Positions 35,344 to 44,446 of a DNA stretch of 64,000 bases are shown here, piece after piece (the stretch's first letter is position 1; every line of letters begins with the position of its first letter). This stretch comes from a bacterium. GTDB lineage: Bacteria > Actinomycetota > Acidimicrobiia > Spongiisociales > Spongiisociaceae. The translations under genes were made by a program, and so were the position numbers. Below the pieces are notes generated by a model that was given only the letters and a program-made list of their open reading frames with translations, made no database searches and was not told the DNA's origin. The stretch covers positions 24,428-88,427 of the forward strand of contig JAPPFW010000095.1 in NCBI GenBank assembly GCA_028821575.1, written 5' to 3'.

Positions 35344-37842
35344 ATGAACGAACCGACCATCCACCATGTCGAGAGGATGGCCAAGAGCCGGAGGTGGTCT
35401 CTCGCGCTGGTCCTCGTCATTGCCATCACCCTGGTTCTGTCCACGTGGATCGGCCTGTTCGGGTTTCTCGGCGCTAACGCCGGGTACGCCATGTTCAACC
35501 GTTTCGTGGATCGATGGATACCGGAGATCGATGCCGAGGCCACCTTGCCCGACGTTCGGAACCTCTCCAGGGTCTCGCGGATCTATACCGAGGACGGCGA
35601 GTTGCTGGCCGAGCTACACGCCGGGCGGGTCTCCGAACTGGCCCGATTCTGGGAGATGCCCGACGCCCTCATCTGGGCGGTCCTGGCCGCTGAGGACGCC
35701 GACTACTTCGACCACGAGGGCATCGACTTCCAGGCCATCGTCAGCGCGGTGCGTGACTACGTCACCGGTGTGTCCCGGCGCGGAGGCTCAACGATCACCC
35801 AGCAGATCGTCAAGCAGAACATCGTGGGCGACGAACTGACCGTACAGCGCAAGATCCTCGAGGCGCTCTACGCCATCGAGCTGGAACGGCACAACTCGAA
35901 GCAGGACATCCTCGAGTTCTACCTGAACTCGGTCTACTTCGGGTGGTCGGCCTACGGGGTCAAGGCGGCGGCCAAGGAGTACTTCCGCAAGGACCTCGCC
36001 GACCTGACGGTCGCCGAGGCCGCGACCCTCGCGGTCATCATCCGGAACCCATCCTTGTACGACCCGCGACGCCAGGAGGAGCGTGCCCATGACCGCCGCG
36101 ACGACGTGATCGACGCGATGGCGACGGCCGGCGACATCTCCTTCGAAGAGGCGGCCGCGGCCAAGAACGAGCCGTTCGTGATCCAGCCGCCGACCCAGTT
36201 CCAGAGCCCGGCCGAGCATGTGGTGGCCGAGGTCCGCCGCCAACTCCTCAACGACCCCGAGTTCTTTGAACTCGGCACCAGCAAGGAGGAACGCCGGCAG
36301 GCCATCTTCGGTTGCCCGGCCCACGAGGTGGACTGTGTGGGAGGAGGCGGTCTGCAGATATTCGTCACGGTGGACCTGGACATGCAGGAGGCTGCCAACC
36401 GGATTCTCCAGTCATGGCTGCCGGTTCCCGACGGTTCGTTCGACGATCCCCGGGGCGCTCCCACCGGGGCCATCGCCATGGTGGAGAACCACACCGGAGC
36501 GGTCCTCGCCATGTCCTCGGGCCTGCCCTTCGAGCAGGGGCAGTTCGACCTTGCGATCCAGGGGCGGCGCAATCCCGGTTCGGCTTTCAAACCGTTCGTC
36601 CTGGCCGCCTATCTCGAGAGCGGGGGAAGCCTCCAGTCTCACTGGGATGCCCGCAGCCCCATCGAGATCGAGTGTGAGGATCCGTGCGGGCCTGACGGCG
36701 GATACATATGGAGGGTGCGCAACGCCGGGCGGGTGGACGAGATGATCACGGTCTCCAAGGCTACGGAGTCCTCGGTCAACACCGTCTACGCCCAGCTCGC
36801 AGTGCTGGTCGGACCGCAGGGCATCATCCGCACCGCGAACGCGATGGGTATAACGTCGGAGTTGGAGGAGGTGTACTCTCTGGCGCTCGGCGCAGGCGCC
36901 GTGAGCCCGCTGGAGATGGCCTCCGCCTACAGCACCTTCGCCACCAACGGCATTCACGCCGTGCCATACCTGGTCTCCCGGATAACGAACGCCGACGGGA
37001 GGGTGATATACGAGAGGGCCGTGCGTACGTTCCAGGCTGTTGATCCGGTCCTGGCCGCCGCCATCCGCCGACCGATGGAGAGTGTGGTGTGCTGTGGTAC
37101 AGCGCGCAAGGCAGGCATCGAAGGTGTTCCTCAGGCCGGCAAGACCGGTACGCACCAGGCCTACCGCGATGCGTGGTTCGTGGGTTACGTCCCCAACTTC
37201 ACGACCGCCGTCTGGGTCGGTTATCCCGACGAACAAGTAGCGCTGCGGGATGTGGTGATCAACGGCCAGAATCACACCCGTGTCTTCGGCGGTACCGTTC
37301 CGGCGCCGATCTGGAAGGAGTTCATGGAGGTCGTGCTCGACAAGTATCCGACGGGCGAATTCCCGAGCAGCCTGGGAATCGGCCTCTACAACCAGGTGCC
37401 GTTCACCAGGGTCCCGGAAGTGGACGGCCTGCCTCTCGAAGATGCCCGGGATGCGGTCTTCGCCGCCCATCTGCTTCCCGATGTGGAGGAGGTGGAGTCG
37501 CAGGAAGCGGAGGGCACCGTGCTCGGTACCGAACCCGCGGCGGGAGAGGAGGTCGACGAGGGCGCCACGGTGCTGGTCAGGGTATCGGCCGGCGTGACCG
37601 GCCTCGTGGTACCCGACGTGACGGGATCGAGCGTCCAAGACGCTCTCGACCGGATAGAGGCCGCTCGAGAGGAGGCCGGAGCCGACCTGGCCGTGGAGGT
37701 TGCCTTCGAGACGGTGGCGGACGCCGAGATGGTGGATCGGGTATTGCGTACCGAACCGGCCCCAGCCACCACCATCCCATCCGGCGGAACCCTCACTCTC
37801 ATCGTCGGGGCACCGGCCGATCCGGACGATAACGCGGCCTAG
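35344..37842 (+). CDS. Class A penicillin-binding protein (PBP1) with PASTA domains
   Basis: 832 residues. One membrane helix (about 20-45), then a GT51 glycosyltransferase (EDADYFDHEGID with the catalytic Glu, RRGGSTITQQIVKQNI, FYLNSVYFG), then a transpeptidase with SAFKPF (SxxK), SSVN and KTGTHQ. Two PASTA modules follow (from VPEVDGLPLEDA and VPDVTGSSVQDA), which bind muropeptides or beta-lactams. It polymerises and cross-links peptidoglycan outside the membrane. A CPAHEVDC cysteine pair lies in the linker between the domains. Start ATG is three codons after a GTGAG stretch. Confidence 0.92.
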   Translation: MNEPTIHHVERMAKSRRWSLALVLVIAITLVLSTWIGLFGFLGANAGYAMFNRFVDRWIPEIDAEATLPDVRNLSRVSRIYTEDGELLAELHAGRVSELARFWEMPDALIWAVLAAEDADYFDHEGIDFQAIVSAVRDYVTGVSRRGGSTITQQIVKQNIVGDELTVQRKILEALYAIELERHNSKQDILEFYLNSVYFGWSAYGVKAAAKEYFRKDLADLTVAEAATLAVIIRNPSLYDPRRQEERAHDRRDDVIDAMATAGDISFEEAAAAKNEPFVIQPPTQFQSPAEHVVAEVRRQLLNDPEFFELGTSKEERRQAIFGCPAHEVDCVGGGGLQIFVTVDLDMQEAANRILQSWLPVPDGSFDDPRGAPTGAIAMVENHTGAVLAMSSGLPFEQGQFDLAIQGRRNPGSAFKPFVLAAYLESGGSLQSHWDARSPIEIECEDPCGPDGGYIWRVRNAGRVDEMITVSKATESSVNTVYAQLAVLVGPQGIIRTANAMGITSELEEVYSLALGAGAVSPLEMASAYSTFATNGIHAVPYLVSRITNADGRVIYERAVRTFQAVDPVLAAAIRRPMESVVCCGTARKAGIEGVPQAGKTGTHQAYRDAWFVGYVPNFTTAVWVGYPDEQVALRDVVINGQNHTRVFGGTVPAPIWKEFMEVVLDKYPTGEFPSSLGIGLYNQVPFTRVPEVDGLPLEDARDAVFAAHLLPDVEEVESQEAEGTVLGTEPAAGEEVDEGATVLVRVSAGVTGLVVPDVTGSSVQDALDRIEAAREEAGADLAVEVAFETVADAEMVDRVLRTEPAPATTIPSGGTLTLIVGAPADPDDNAA

Positions 37843-37861
37843 CCCTCCTCACATCGAGCCG

Positions 37862-37927
37862 ACGACCGCGAAATATTGTTTAGAATACACTCTTGTTAAC
37901 TATCGTTAATAGGATAACGTACTGGAC
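37862..37927 (+). promoter_or_regulatory. AT-rich promoter/operator region with TTAAC-N4-GTTAA dyad
   Basis: A markedly AT-rich island after the PBP stop. TTAAC (37896-37900) and GTTAA (37905-37909) form a perfect dyad with a 4-base spacer; TAGAAT upstream may be a -10. It probably drives the small gene at 37928 and could bind a regulator. Confidence 0.45.
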
Positions 37928-38374
37928 ATGCGGTTCGCAGCGCCCGGAACAGTCCGTCTGGACGATCGTCCTCCCGTCGCCACGGACATCGCGCCGTCAC
38001 CGGGCGCCGCGGTCCGCATCCCCGGCCAGAAACGGTACCGGATTGCTCCCCGGCTCTGGCAGCTCCGATCCGGCGCAGGCTTCGATCCGTCCCACCCGTA
38101 CGTCCGCACGTACTGGACCGCGATCCTCGGCCCCGGCGCGGTCGAAGAGTTGCTACGGGTGATCTGTGCCGCCAAGCGTCAACGGACCATCCCCCATCCT
38201 CTGTACCTGCCGGTCCTATGCCGCGAGGGATTGGTCCACCACGCGCAACGGGCCGTCTGGGTCAGCGACAGGATTCCTCCTCTCGGCCGCCACCATGTGG
38301 CGCGGCTGTCACCGGACCTCAGGCGACGCCACACCCAAGACCTCGAGGCTGCCGGCCTACCCTCCTCGCCCTGA
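37928..38374 (+). CDS. Conserved hypothetical actinobacterial protein
   Basis: 148 residues, no known domain. The core HPYVRTYWTAILGPGAVEELLRVI, then IPHPLYLPVLCREGLVHH, then VSDRIPPLGRHHVARLSP has the look of a short conserved protein that I have seen unnamed in actinobacteria. It is soluble and basic. AGGATAAC lies upstream of the ATG, and an AT-rich promoter-like island precedes it. No function can be given. Confidence 0.55.
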   Translation: MRFAAPGTVRLDDRPPVATDIAPSPGAAVRIPGQKRYRIAPRLWQLRSGAGFDPSHPYVRTYWTAILGPGAVEELLRVICAAKRQRTIPHPLYLPVLCREGLVHHAQRAVWVSDRIPPLGRHHVARLSPDLRRRHTQDLEAAGLPSSP

Positions 38375-38555
38375 TCGGCGGGCTGGACGAGCTGCACTCT
38401 ACGACCGGCGCCTCGTGTATATCCAGCCGCGACGACACGCGCCGGTCTGGTGCGCTCCGGGGACCGGAGCGACCGGGTGATCATCGGAGCAAGGCGACAA
38501 TGGCCGCGGCCCTCACCGGTACCTTGCCGACGGTCGCCCTACCATCGGGACCAGC

Positions 38556-39314
38556 ATGCCCGATACGATCGAACGCGCCGGCTCACTGCTCTCCGGCACC
38601 CAACGTGTGCTGGTCTTCACGGGAGCGGGCGTCTCCACCGAGTCGGGAATCCCTGACTTCCGCGGTCCCGACGGGCTGTGGACCAAGGTGGACCCGGACG
38701 ATTTCACCATCACCCGTTACCTAGCCTCGTCCGCCGCCCGCAAGCGAAGCTGGGCCAGGTGGTCGCACTCTCCGATCAGGAACGCTCGGCCCAATGCGGC
38801 CCATCTGGCGGTTGCGGAACTGGCGCGGATGGGTCGCTTGGAAGGGTGTGTGACCCAGAACATCGACGGCCTCCACCAAGCGGCCGGTCTACCGCGCCGG
38901 CTGGTCGTCGAGGTGCACGGAAACGTATGGAAGGTCCGGTGCCTGATGTGCTCCTCCGAATGGCCAACACAGGAGGTGTTCGGCTGGGTCGAGGGCGGAA
39001 ACGAGGATCCTCACTGCCCCCGCTGTAGGGGGATAATCAAGCTGACCGTGATCTCGTTCGGTCAGGCCATGCCCACCAGGGAGATGAGCCGAGCTCACGC
39101 CATGGCGCGCCGAGCGGACGCGGTGGTGGCCGTCGGGACGACGCTCTCCGTGTGGCCGGCTGCTGAGATCCCGCTGATAGCCGCGAGCCGCGGCGTCCCG
39201 TTCGTGATCGTGAATGTGGGTGCGACCGACTTCGACGACCGCGCCGATGTCAAGGTGGAACACCCGGCCGGAGAAGCCCTGAGCCGGCTTGTCGCCCTGC
39301 TCGCTGATTCATGA
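38556..39314 (+). CDS. cobB: NAD-dependent protein deacylase, Sir2 family
   Basis: 252 residues. GAGVSTESGIPDFRGPDGLW (NAD site), TQNIDGLHQAAG, the catalytic His in VEVHGN, and a four-Cys zinc module (CLMC then CPRC), followed by VVAVGTTLSVWPAAEIP. It removes acyl groups from lysines using NAD, regulating enzymes such as acyl-CoA synthetases. About 180 bases upstream hold no supported gene. Ends shortly before the rhodanese-E1 gene. Confidence 0.9.
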   Translation: MPDTIERAGSLLSGTQRVLVFTGAGVSTESGIPDFRGPDGLWTKVDPDDFTITRYLASSAARKRSWARWSHSPIRNARPNAAHLAVAELARMGRLEGCVTQNIDGLHQAAGLPRRLVVEVHGNVWKVRCLMCSSEWPTQEVFGWVEGGNEDPHCPRCRGIIKLTVISFGQAMPTREMSRAHAMARRADAVVAVGTTLSVWPAAEIPLIAASRGVPFVIVNVGATDFDDRADVKVEHPAGEALSRLVALLADS

Positions 39315-39401
39315 GAGGCTCCCAGGCGGTGCGTCGTCGGTCCGGGACCGGAGCCGTAGGACGGACCTTCGGTTCCCCATCCCTCTGGTTACGCTAAGCC
39401 C

Positions 39402-40574
39402 ATGGCAACCTCGTACCTGGAACTGGTCGTGGAGGCCCGGCGCCGGATAAGCGAGATATCTGTACCCGAACTCGCCGAACTGGACCCGGGGGAGGTGGCG
39501 CTCGTCGATGTCCGCGAAGGCGTCGAGTGGGAGCAGGGAAAGATCCCGGGGGCCTTTCACATTCCGCGCGGCGTTCTGGAGGGCACCGTGGGCCAGTTGG
39601 TAGGTCCGCCCGGCCTACCCGGTAGCCGGATGGTCGTTCTCTACTGCAGTTCGGGTGCGCGCTCCGCCCTTGCTGCTCAGACTCTCGAGACGATGGGATA
39701 CGACCGGATCCACTCGTTGGCGGGTGGCTTCCAGGCCTGGAAGTTGAGCGGAGGGGCATGGGACCTCCCCGATGGGCTCTCGATGGCCCAGCAGCAGCGC
39801 TACGATCGCCACATCCGGCTCCCCGAGGTGGGCCAGAGCGGCCAGGGGAAGCTGCTGGACTCCCGCGTACTGATCGTCGGCGCCGGCGGCCTGGGATCAC
39901 CGGTCGCCCTCTACCTTGCGGCAGCCGGCGTGGGAACCCTCGGGATGGTGGACCATGATCGGGTGGACATCACCAACCTCCAGCGGCAGGTTCTCCACAC
40001 GGTCCGGTCGGTCGGCGATCGGAAGGTCCTATCTGCCCGTGACACGATCCGGGCGCTCAATCCCGACGTCTCGGTGGAGACGCACGATTCGCGGCTGGCG
40101 GCTGCAGGGGTCCTGGACCTCCTGGCAGGATACGATCTGGTGGTTGACGGGACCGACAACTTCCCCACCCGTTACCTGCTCAACGATGCCTCCATACATC
40201 TCGGGATCCCGGTAGTCCACGGGTCCGTCTTCCGGTTCGAAGGCCAAGTGAGCCTGTTCGACGCGGGTTCGGGTCCTTGCTACCGATGTCTGTTCCCGGA
40301 GCCTCCTCCCCCCGAACTGGCGCCGAACTGCGCAGAGGCAGGCGTACTGGGCGTGCTGCCGGGAGTCATCGGGCTGCTCCAGGCGACAGAGGCGCTCAAG
40401 TGGCTGCTCGGTATCGGGGAGTCGCTGGTGGGACGCCTACTCCTCTATGACGCCCTTTCGCAGGAGTTCCGCACCCTCACGTTCCGCAAGACGCCCGGGT
40501 GCCCCGCATGCGGCGACCCGCAGAGGCCGCCGGCCCTAGTCGACTACGACGAAACCTGCCTGGCTGGTGGCTAG
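39402..40574 (+). CDS. Rhodanese-E1 fusion: MoeB/ThiF-type adenylyltransferase/sulfurtransferase
   Basis: 390 residues. Residues about 20-120 form a rhodanese domain (VALVDVREGVEWEQG, active-site loop VVLYCSSGARSALAA). Residues about 130-390 are an E1-like adenylyltransferase: YDRHIRLPEVGQSGQ, GAGGLGSPVALYLAAAGVG, DHDRVDITNLQRQVLH, DGTDNFPTRYLLND, and zinc cysteines in CYRC and CPAC. It would adenylate and thiolate a ThiS/MoaD-type carrier. The usual MoeZ has the rhodanese at the C-terminus; the order is reversed here. The stop codon lies within a 7-bp repeat array. Confidence 0.85.
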   Translation: MATSYLELVVEARRRISEISVPELAELDPGEVALVDVREGVEWEQGKIPGAFHIPRGVLEGTVGQLVGPPGLPGSRMVVLYCSSGARSALAAQTLETMGYDRIHSLAGGFQAWKLSGGAWDLPDGLSMAQQQRYDRHIRLPEVGQSGQGKLLDSRVLIVGAGGLGSPVALYLAAAGVGTLGMVDHDRVDITNLQRQVLHTVRSVGDRKVLSARDTIRALNPDVSVETHDSRLAAAGVLDLLAGYDLVVDGTDNFPTRYLLNDASIHLGIPVVHGSVFRFEGQVSLFDAGSGPCYRCLFPEPPPPELAPNCAEAGVLGVLPGVIGLLQATEALKWLLGIGESLVGRLLLYDALSQEFRTLTFRKTPGCPACGDPQRPPALVDYDETCLAGG

Positions 40575-40582
40575 TGGCTGGT
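40562..40582. repeat. Heptamer tandem repeat GGCTGGT x3
   Basis: GGCTGGT, GGCTAGT, GGCTGGT in tandem, containing the stop codon of the rhodanese-E1 gene. Confidence 0.65.
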
Positions 40583-40620
40583 AGAGACCTACCACCTCTC
40601 CACTAACCTTACAGGTTTGT

Positions 40621-40641
40621 ACTAACCACTAACCACCAATC
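40621..40641. repeat. Heptamer tandem repeat ACTAACC x2-3
   Basis: ACTAACC, ACTAACC and a degenerate ACCAATC, running into the stop codon of the sugar transferase gene. This is the inverted form of the GTTAGTG unit at 6.9 kb. Confidence 0.65.
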
Positions 40642-41920
40642 ATCGGGCGCCGAAGCCGCTCAGGATTGTCCAGCAGGTGCGGCCGAGGATCTCCAGGTCG
40701 AGCCAGGGGCTCATGTGTTTCAGGTAGAAGAGGTCGTAGGTGAGCTTGTCGATAGTGTCGGCGTCGCTGTCGGCATATCCGTAGTTCACCTGGGCCCATC
40801 CGGTGAGGCCGGGCCGGACAAGGTGGCGGTGCTCGTAGAAGGGGATGGTGCGCGAGAACCGTTCGACGAACTCCACCTGCTCGGGGCGGGGACCGACCAG
40901 GCTCAGATCACCCTTCAGCACGTTCCACAGCTGCGGGAGTTCATCGAGCCGGAAACGGCGTAGCCAGCGCCCCAAGGGAAGGACCCGGTCGTCCTGCTCC
41001 TGTGTGAACGAGGGCCCGGCGCGTTCGGAACCCTCCCACATCGAGCGGAACTTGTACTGCACGAACGGCACCCCGTTGCGGCCTACCCGGGTCTGGCGGA
41101 AGATCACGGCTCCCGGTGAACTGAGGCGGATGGAGGCCGCTACCCACCCGGCTACCAGGAGAGAGAGCGGGGCCGTGACCACTACGACCAGCAGGTCGAA
41201 AACGCGCTTGCCGGGCAGGTAGGGAGCGGTGCGCAGTACCGGTGCGGAGAGCTCCCAACCCTCCGCCAGGGATACCACCGGCATGCGGCCGGTGTGCATC
41301 TCGTACACCTGGGTCAGCGGCCGTACATCGAACCCGGCCAGGGTGCACGACGACACATACTGAGCCATCCGGTCTGACAGCACCGACTTGAGGTCTATCC
41401 CAAGCACCACCCCGGTGGAGAGCGGCTCGATCTGCCCGATAGTCGACGGGTCTAGGACCGAGACCACATTCGCGTGCGGTGCATTGCGGAGATCGTCGAC
41501 CAGCCCCTTCTCATCGGTGACCAGAACCATCGACTCCGTCCAAGGCCGGCGACGGTGCAGTGCGCGGTGACCCACCGCCCCGAGCAGGAATAACGCCATC
41601 GACCAGCCGATCAGGGATCTCGAGAAGTAGACCCGGGTGGCGACGAGAGCCAGGGAAGTCGTCCCCAGAACAATGAGCATCACCGCGAACGCGCGACCGT
41701 ACGTCGGACGGGGGGCGCTCCCCACCAGCACCCTCGAAACACCCCACTCGGCGAGCGCCAAGCCGCCGAACATGATGGCGAGAAGGGAGACCACCTGCGG
41801 CTCGAACAGCCAGGGAAGTGGAGTACCGAGGGTGATCAGCGACCCCAGCACGATCGACAGCGCCAGGGTCACTCCATCCAGCAACACCTGGGTCCACAAG
41901 AATCTGAGCCGCATCACCAC
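40640..41920 (-). CDS. Polyprenyl-phosphate sugar-1-phosphate transferase (undecaprenyl-phosphate glycosyltransferase)
   Basis: 426 residues. Four to five N-terminal membrane helices (about 8-125), a soluble Rossmann-like middle region, a further helix, then the bacterial sugar transferase domain: PGKRVFDLLVVVVTAPLSLL, SSPGAVIFRQTRVGRNG, YKFRSMW, LRRFRLDELPQLWNVL, GPRPEQVEF and RPGLTGWAQVNYGY. It loads the first sugar phosphate on the lipid carrier for surface polysaccharide. Start is in a GTG-GTG-ATG cluster; any of the three may be used. Confidence 0.88.
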   Translation of the reverse strand: MVMRLRFLWTQVLLDGVTLALSIVLGSLITLGTPLPWLFEPQVVSLLAIMFGGLALAEWGVSRVLVGSAPRPTYGRAFAVMLIVLGTTSLALVATRVYFSRSLIGWSMALFLLGAVGHRALHRRRPWTESMVLVTDEKGLVDDLRNAPHANVVSVLDPSTIGQIEPLSTGVVLGIDLKSVLSDRMAQYVSSCTLAGFDVRPLTQVYEMHTGRMPVVSLAEGWELSAPVLRTAPYLPGKRVFDLLVVVVTAPLSLLVAGWVAASIRLSSPGAVIFRQTRVGRNGVPFVQYKFRSMWEGSERAGPSFTQEQDDRVLPLGRWLRRFRLDELPQLWNVLKGDLSLVGPRPEQVEFVERFSRTIPFYEHRHLVRPGLTGWAQVNYGYADSDADTIDKLTYDLFYLKHMSPWLDLEILGRTCWTILSGFGAR

Positions 41921-41960
41921 CCCGTCGCAGCCGGCCGGGTACGGAAGATGAGACTAGTCC

Positions 41961-42016
41961 AGTTGCCAGTTGCCAGTTGCCAGTTGCCAGTTGCCAGTTG
42001 CCAGTTGCCAGTTGCG
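41961..42016. repeat. Heptamer tandem repeat AGTTGCC x8
   Basis: Seven perfect AGTTGCC units and one AGTTGCG, the longest 7-bp array in the window, between the sugar transferase start and the aminopeptidase stop. Confidence 0.92.
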
Positions 42017-42111
42017 AGTAAGGGGCTAACACACCTCGCGCATCGTCAGCACGACCTGTCTCGGTAACCGGATACCCTCAAGAGTTACAACGGACAACGG
42101 ACCTCTGGCGC

Positions 42112-43569
42112 TCAGGGATCGACACCGTTCTCGGCGAGATGCTCGACCAGGGAGACAAGTGTTCTCACGCCGAAGCCGGATCCGCCCTGCGTCTGGTACG
42201 CCTCGTTCTTGGGCCAGCGCGCCGGGCCGGCGATGTCCAGATGAACCCAGGGAACGTCGCCGACGAACTCCTCCAGCAGCAGGGCGGCGGTCAGTGCGCC
42301 TCCCCACCTCCCGCCGATGTTCTTCATGTCGGCCATGGGCGTGTCTATCTGTGAGCGATAGTCGCTGGGCAGCGGCAGGTGCCAGAGCCGCTCACCGGCG
42401 TCCTTCCCCGCCTGTGCGACCATGCGCACCAGCTTCTCGTCGTTGCCCATCAACCCCGCAATCTTCTCTCCCAGAGCCACCTTGCAGGCACCGGTCAGTG
42501 TGGCGAGGTCAACCATGAGATCGGGTCCGTACTCGACGCCTAGAGCCAGAGCGTCGGCCAGCACCAACCTGCCCTCGGCATCGGTGTTGAGCACCTCGAT
42601 GGTCTTGCCGTTGCGGGTGGTCAGTACGTCGCCCGGTTTGGTGGCCAGCGGGCCGGGCATGTTGTCGGTGAACGGGGTAAGGCCGAGCACTCTTACCGGT
42701 AGACCCATCCGGGCGATCGCCTGGATGGCCCCGATCACTGCCGCCGCCCCCGACATGTCGGTCTTCATGGTCTCCATCGCCTTGGCCGGCTTGAGGCTCA
42801 ACCCGCCGGAATCGAAGGTGATGCCCTTGCCCACGAAGGCGACGAAGGCAGCGGCGTCGTCCGGTTCATACCACAGCTCCAGCAGGCGGGGCGGGCGATG
42901 CGAACCGGCAGCCACGCCGAGCACTCCACCGAAACCACCATCGGCCAGCGCCTCCTCGTCGTATGCCACCAACCTGAGATCGAGGTCATCGGCCAACTCA
43001 GCGACTTGACCCTCGATGGCGGTGGGCGCCTTGTCTTGGGGCGGGGTGTTCACCAGATCCCGTGCCCAGCACACCGCTTCCGCCACGGCGATGGCCGCCC
43101 GGCTCTCCGTCCGGTCTCCGTCACCTACGAGCACGAGCGACTCGGTGACCGCCGGATCCGGTGAGCTCAGGTACCGGTCGTACGAGTACTGCGACATGAT
43201 GAAGCCCTCGATCACCGCTCGGGTCGGACCGGCGTCCACAAGCGTGGTGGCGACCACCGAATCCCTTGATGACCTGCGGCCCAGGATTCCCGCCGCCCTC
43301 CTCACAGTGTCGGCATCCGGGTCATCCCCCAGACCGAGTGCCACGACAGTGTGGGGGCGGTCCGAACCCGTGTTGAACACCGCGCTCTGCCCGGCCTTTG
43401 CCTCGAACCTGCCGCTCTCGAGGGCCTGGTGGAATCCTGCTCCCAGGGAGTCCACGTAGTCATCCACCTCTCCCGACCAGACGGGTCCGGGACGGGCGGA
43501 TAGCCCCAACATTCCGGCTTCGGCCCGGGCATCGGCCAAGCCCGGAACGAACTTGATATCCACGTGCAC
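42112..43569 (-). CDS. pepA: Leucyl aminopeptidase (M17)
   Basis: 485 residues. An N-terminal macro-like domain, then the two-metal peptidase: VGKGITFDSGGLSLKPAKAM, MKTDMSGAAAVIGAI, ENMPG-like DNMPGPLATKPGD and the signature NTDAEGRLVLADAL. Metal-binding Lys, Asp and Glu residues are all in place. It removes N-terminal residues from peptides in the cytoplasm. Start GTG. Confidence 0.93.
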   Translation of the reverse strand: MHVDIKFVPGLADARAEAGMLGLSARPGPVWSGEVDDYVDSLGAGFHQALESGRFEAKAGQSAVFNTGSDRPHTVVALGLGDDPDADTVRRAAGILGRRSSRDSVVATTLVDAGPTRAVIEGFIMSQYSYDRYLSSPDPAVTESLVLVGDGDRTESRAAIAVAEAVCWARDLVNTPPQDKAPTAIEGQVAELADDLDLRLVAYDEEALADGGFGGVLGVAAGSHRPPRLLELWYEPDDAAAFVAFVGKGITFDSGGLSLKPAKAMETMKTDMSGAAAVIGAIQAIARMGLPVRVLGLTPFTDNMPGPLATKPGDVLTTRNGKTIEVLNTDAEGRLVLADALALGVEYGPDLMVDLATLTGACKVALGEKIAGLMGNDEKLVRMVAQAGKDAGERLWHLPLPSDYRSQIDTPMADMKNIGGRWGGALTAALLLEEFVGDVPWVHLDIAGPARWPKNEAYQTQGGSGFGVRTLVSLVEHLAENGVDP

Positions 43570-43624
43570 TGCTCCCTGTTCGACGGCTGGGACCGGGGCG
43601 GCCGGCGGACCGCCCCGGATGATC

Positions 43625-44317
43625 CTACCGAAGCGTTGCGTCCCCCATGACCAGGACCCTCAGGGCGCTGACTGCCCCGAGCGAGGTGAGCACCGCAAGG
43701 TAGCTGAGGCCGGTGGCTGCCATCACTCCGGGATACGACGGGTACCGCAGGGCAAACCACACCGCCACCATCAGCACGAAGCTCATAGCAGCGAGTCCAA
43801 TCGAGATGACCAGCCCGGTCGGCGAGCCGGCCAGTGGAAGAGCCAGCGAGAGAACGACCGCCGCATCGAGCACCACCCCAGACGCGCCGGCCGCTGCCAG
43901 TCGCTGGAGCGGGCGACGGGGTATGCGCGGGTCCACCAGGTACCAGTGCCCGAGCAGCATCTCGCCCGTTATCCCCCCCAGTGCAACGCTCCCGGTCAGC
44001 GCCGGCGCCGGAAGACTCGACGAGGAGGCGGAGACCAGGTACAACGCGGCGGAGAAAGCCAGGAGGACAGTTCCCATGGTGTTATGCCTAGCGGCGAGTC
44101 CGGCCCCTAACCCCGCCAACCAAGCAGCCGCCACGACCGGGCCGGGCTCGAAGAACCATGCACCCGCCCCTACGAGACCCGCCACACCAACGGACAGCCA
44201 TATATAGCCCGGTCCCACGATCCTCCATCGGGCTACCACCGCCGCCGATCCGGCGATTCCCGCGGCCCACATGGCCAGCAACGATCCGGGATTGAACACC
44301 GCTTCGGGCCCGAGCAT
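43625..44317 (-). CDS. Multi-pass membrane protein of unknown function
   Basis: 230 residues with about seven hydrophobic helices. A GEMLLGHWYLVDPRIPRRPL loop between helices is hydrophilic and might be conserved; otherwise no motif is recognised. It lies upstream of pepA on the same strand with 55 bases between. Probably an integral membrane protein found in related actinobacteria. Confidence 0.65.
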   Translation of the reverse strand: MLGPEAVFNPGSLLAMWAAGIAGSAAVVARWRIVGPGYIWLSVGVAGLVGAGAWFFEPGPVVAAAWLAGLGAGLAARHNTMGTVLLAFSAALYLVSASSSSLPAPALTGSVALGGITGEMLLGHWYLVDPRIPRRPLQRLAAAGASGVVLDAAVVLSLALPLAGSPTGLVISIGLAAMSFVLMVAVWFALRYPSYPGVMAATGLSYLAVLTSLGAVSALRVLVMGDATLR

Positions 44318-44446
44318 GGTCGATAGACAGTAGTCGACTGTCGGTCATTGGTAGTGGATCGTCGGTGGTTGACGGTCTATAGTCGATATTAACTACATGA
44401 TAATAATACTACCAACTATAGACTACGGACTATAGACTGAAGACCA
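44318..44446. promoter_or_regulatory. AT-rich divergent intergenic region with 7-bp repeats
   Basis: Lower GC than its surroundings. Units ACTATAG, ACTACGG, ACTATAG, ACTGAAG run in tandem at 44415-44442, just before the glycosyltransferase ATG. TATAGT and TAATAAT stretches could be -10 boxes. It likely holds both divergent promoters. Confidence 0.5.

Noticed and set aside
41961..42016. CRISPR-like array
   Set aside because: Units are 7 bp without spacers; no cas genes in the window.
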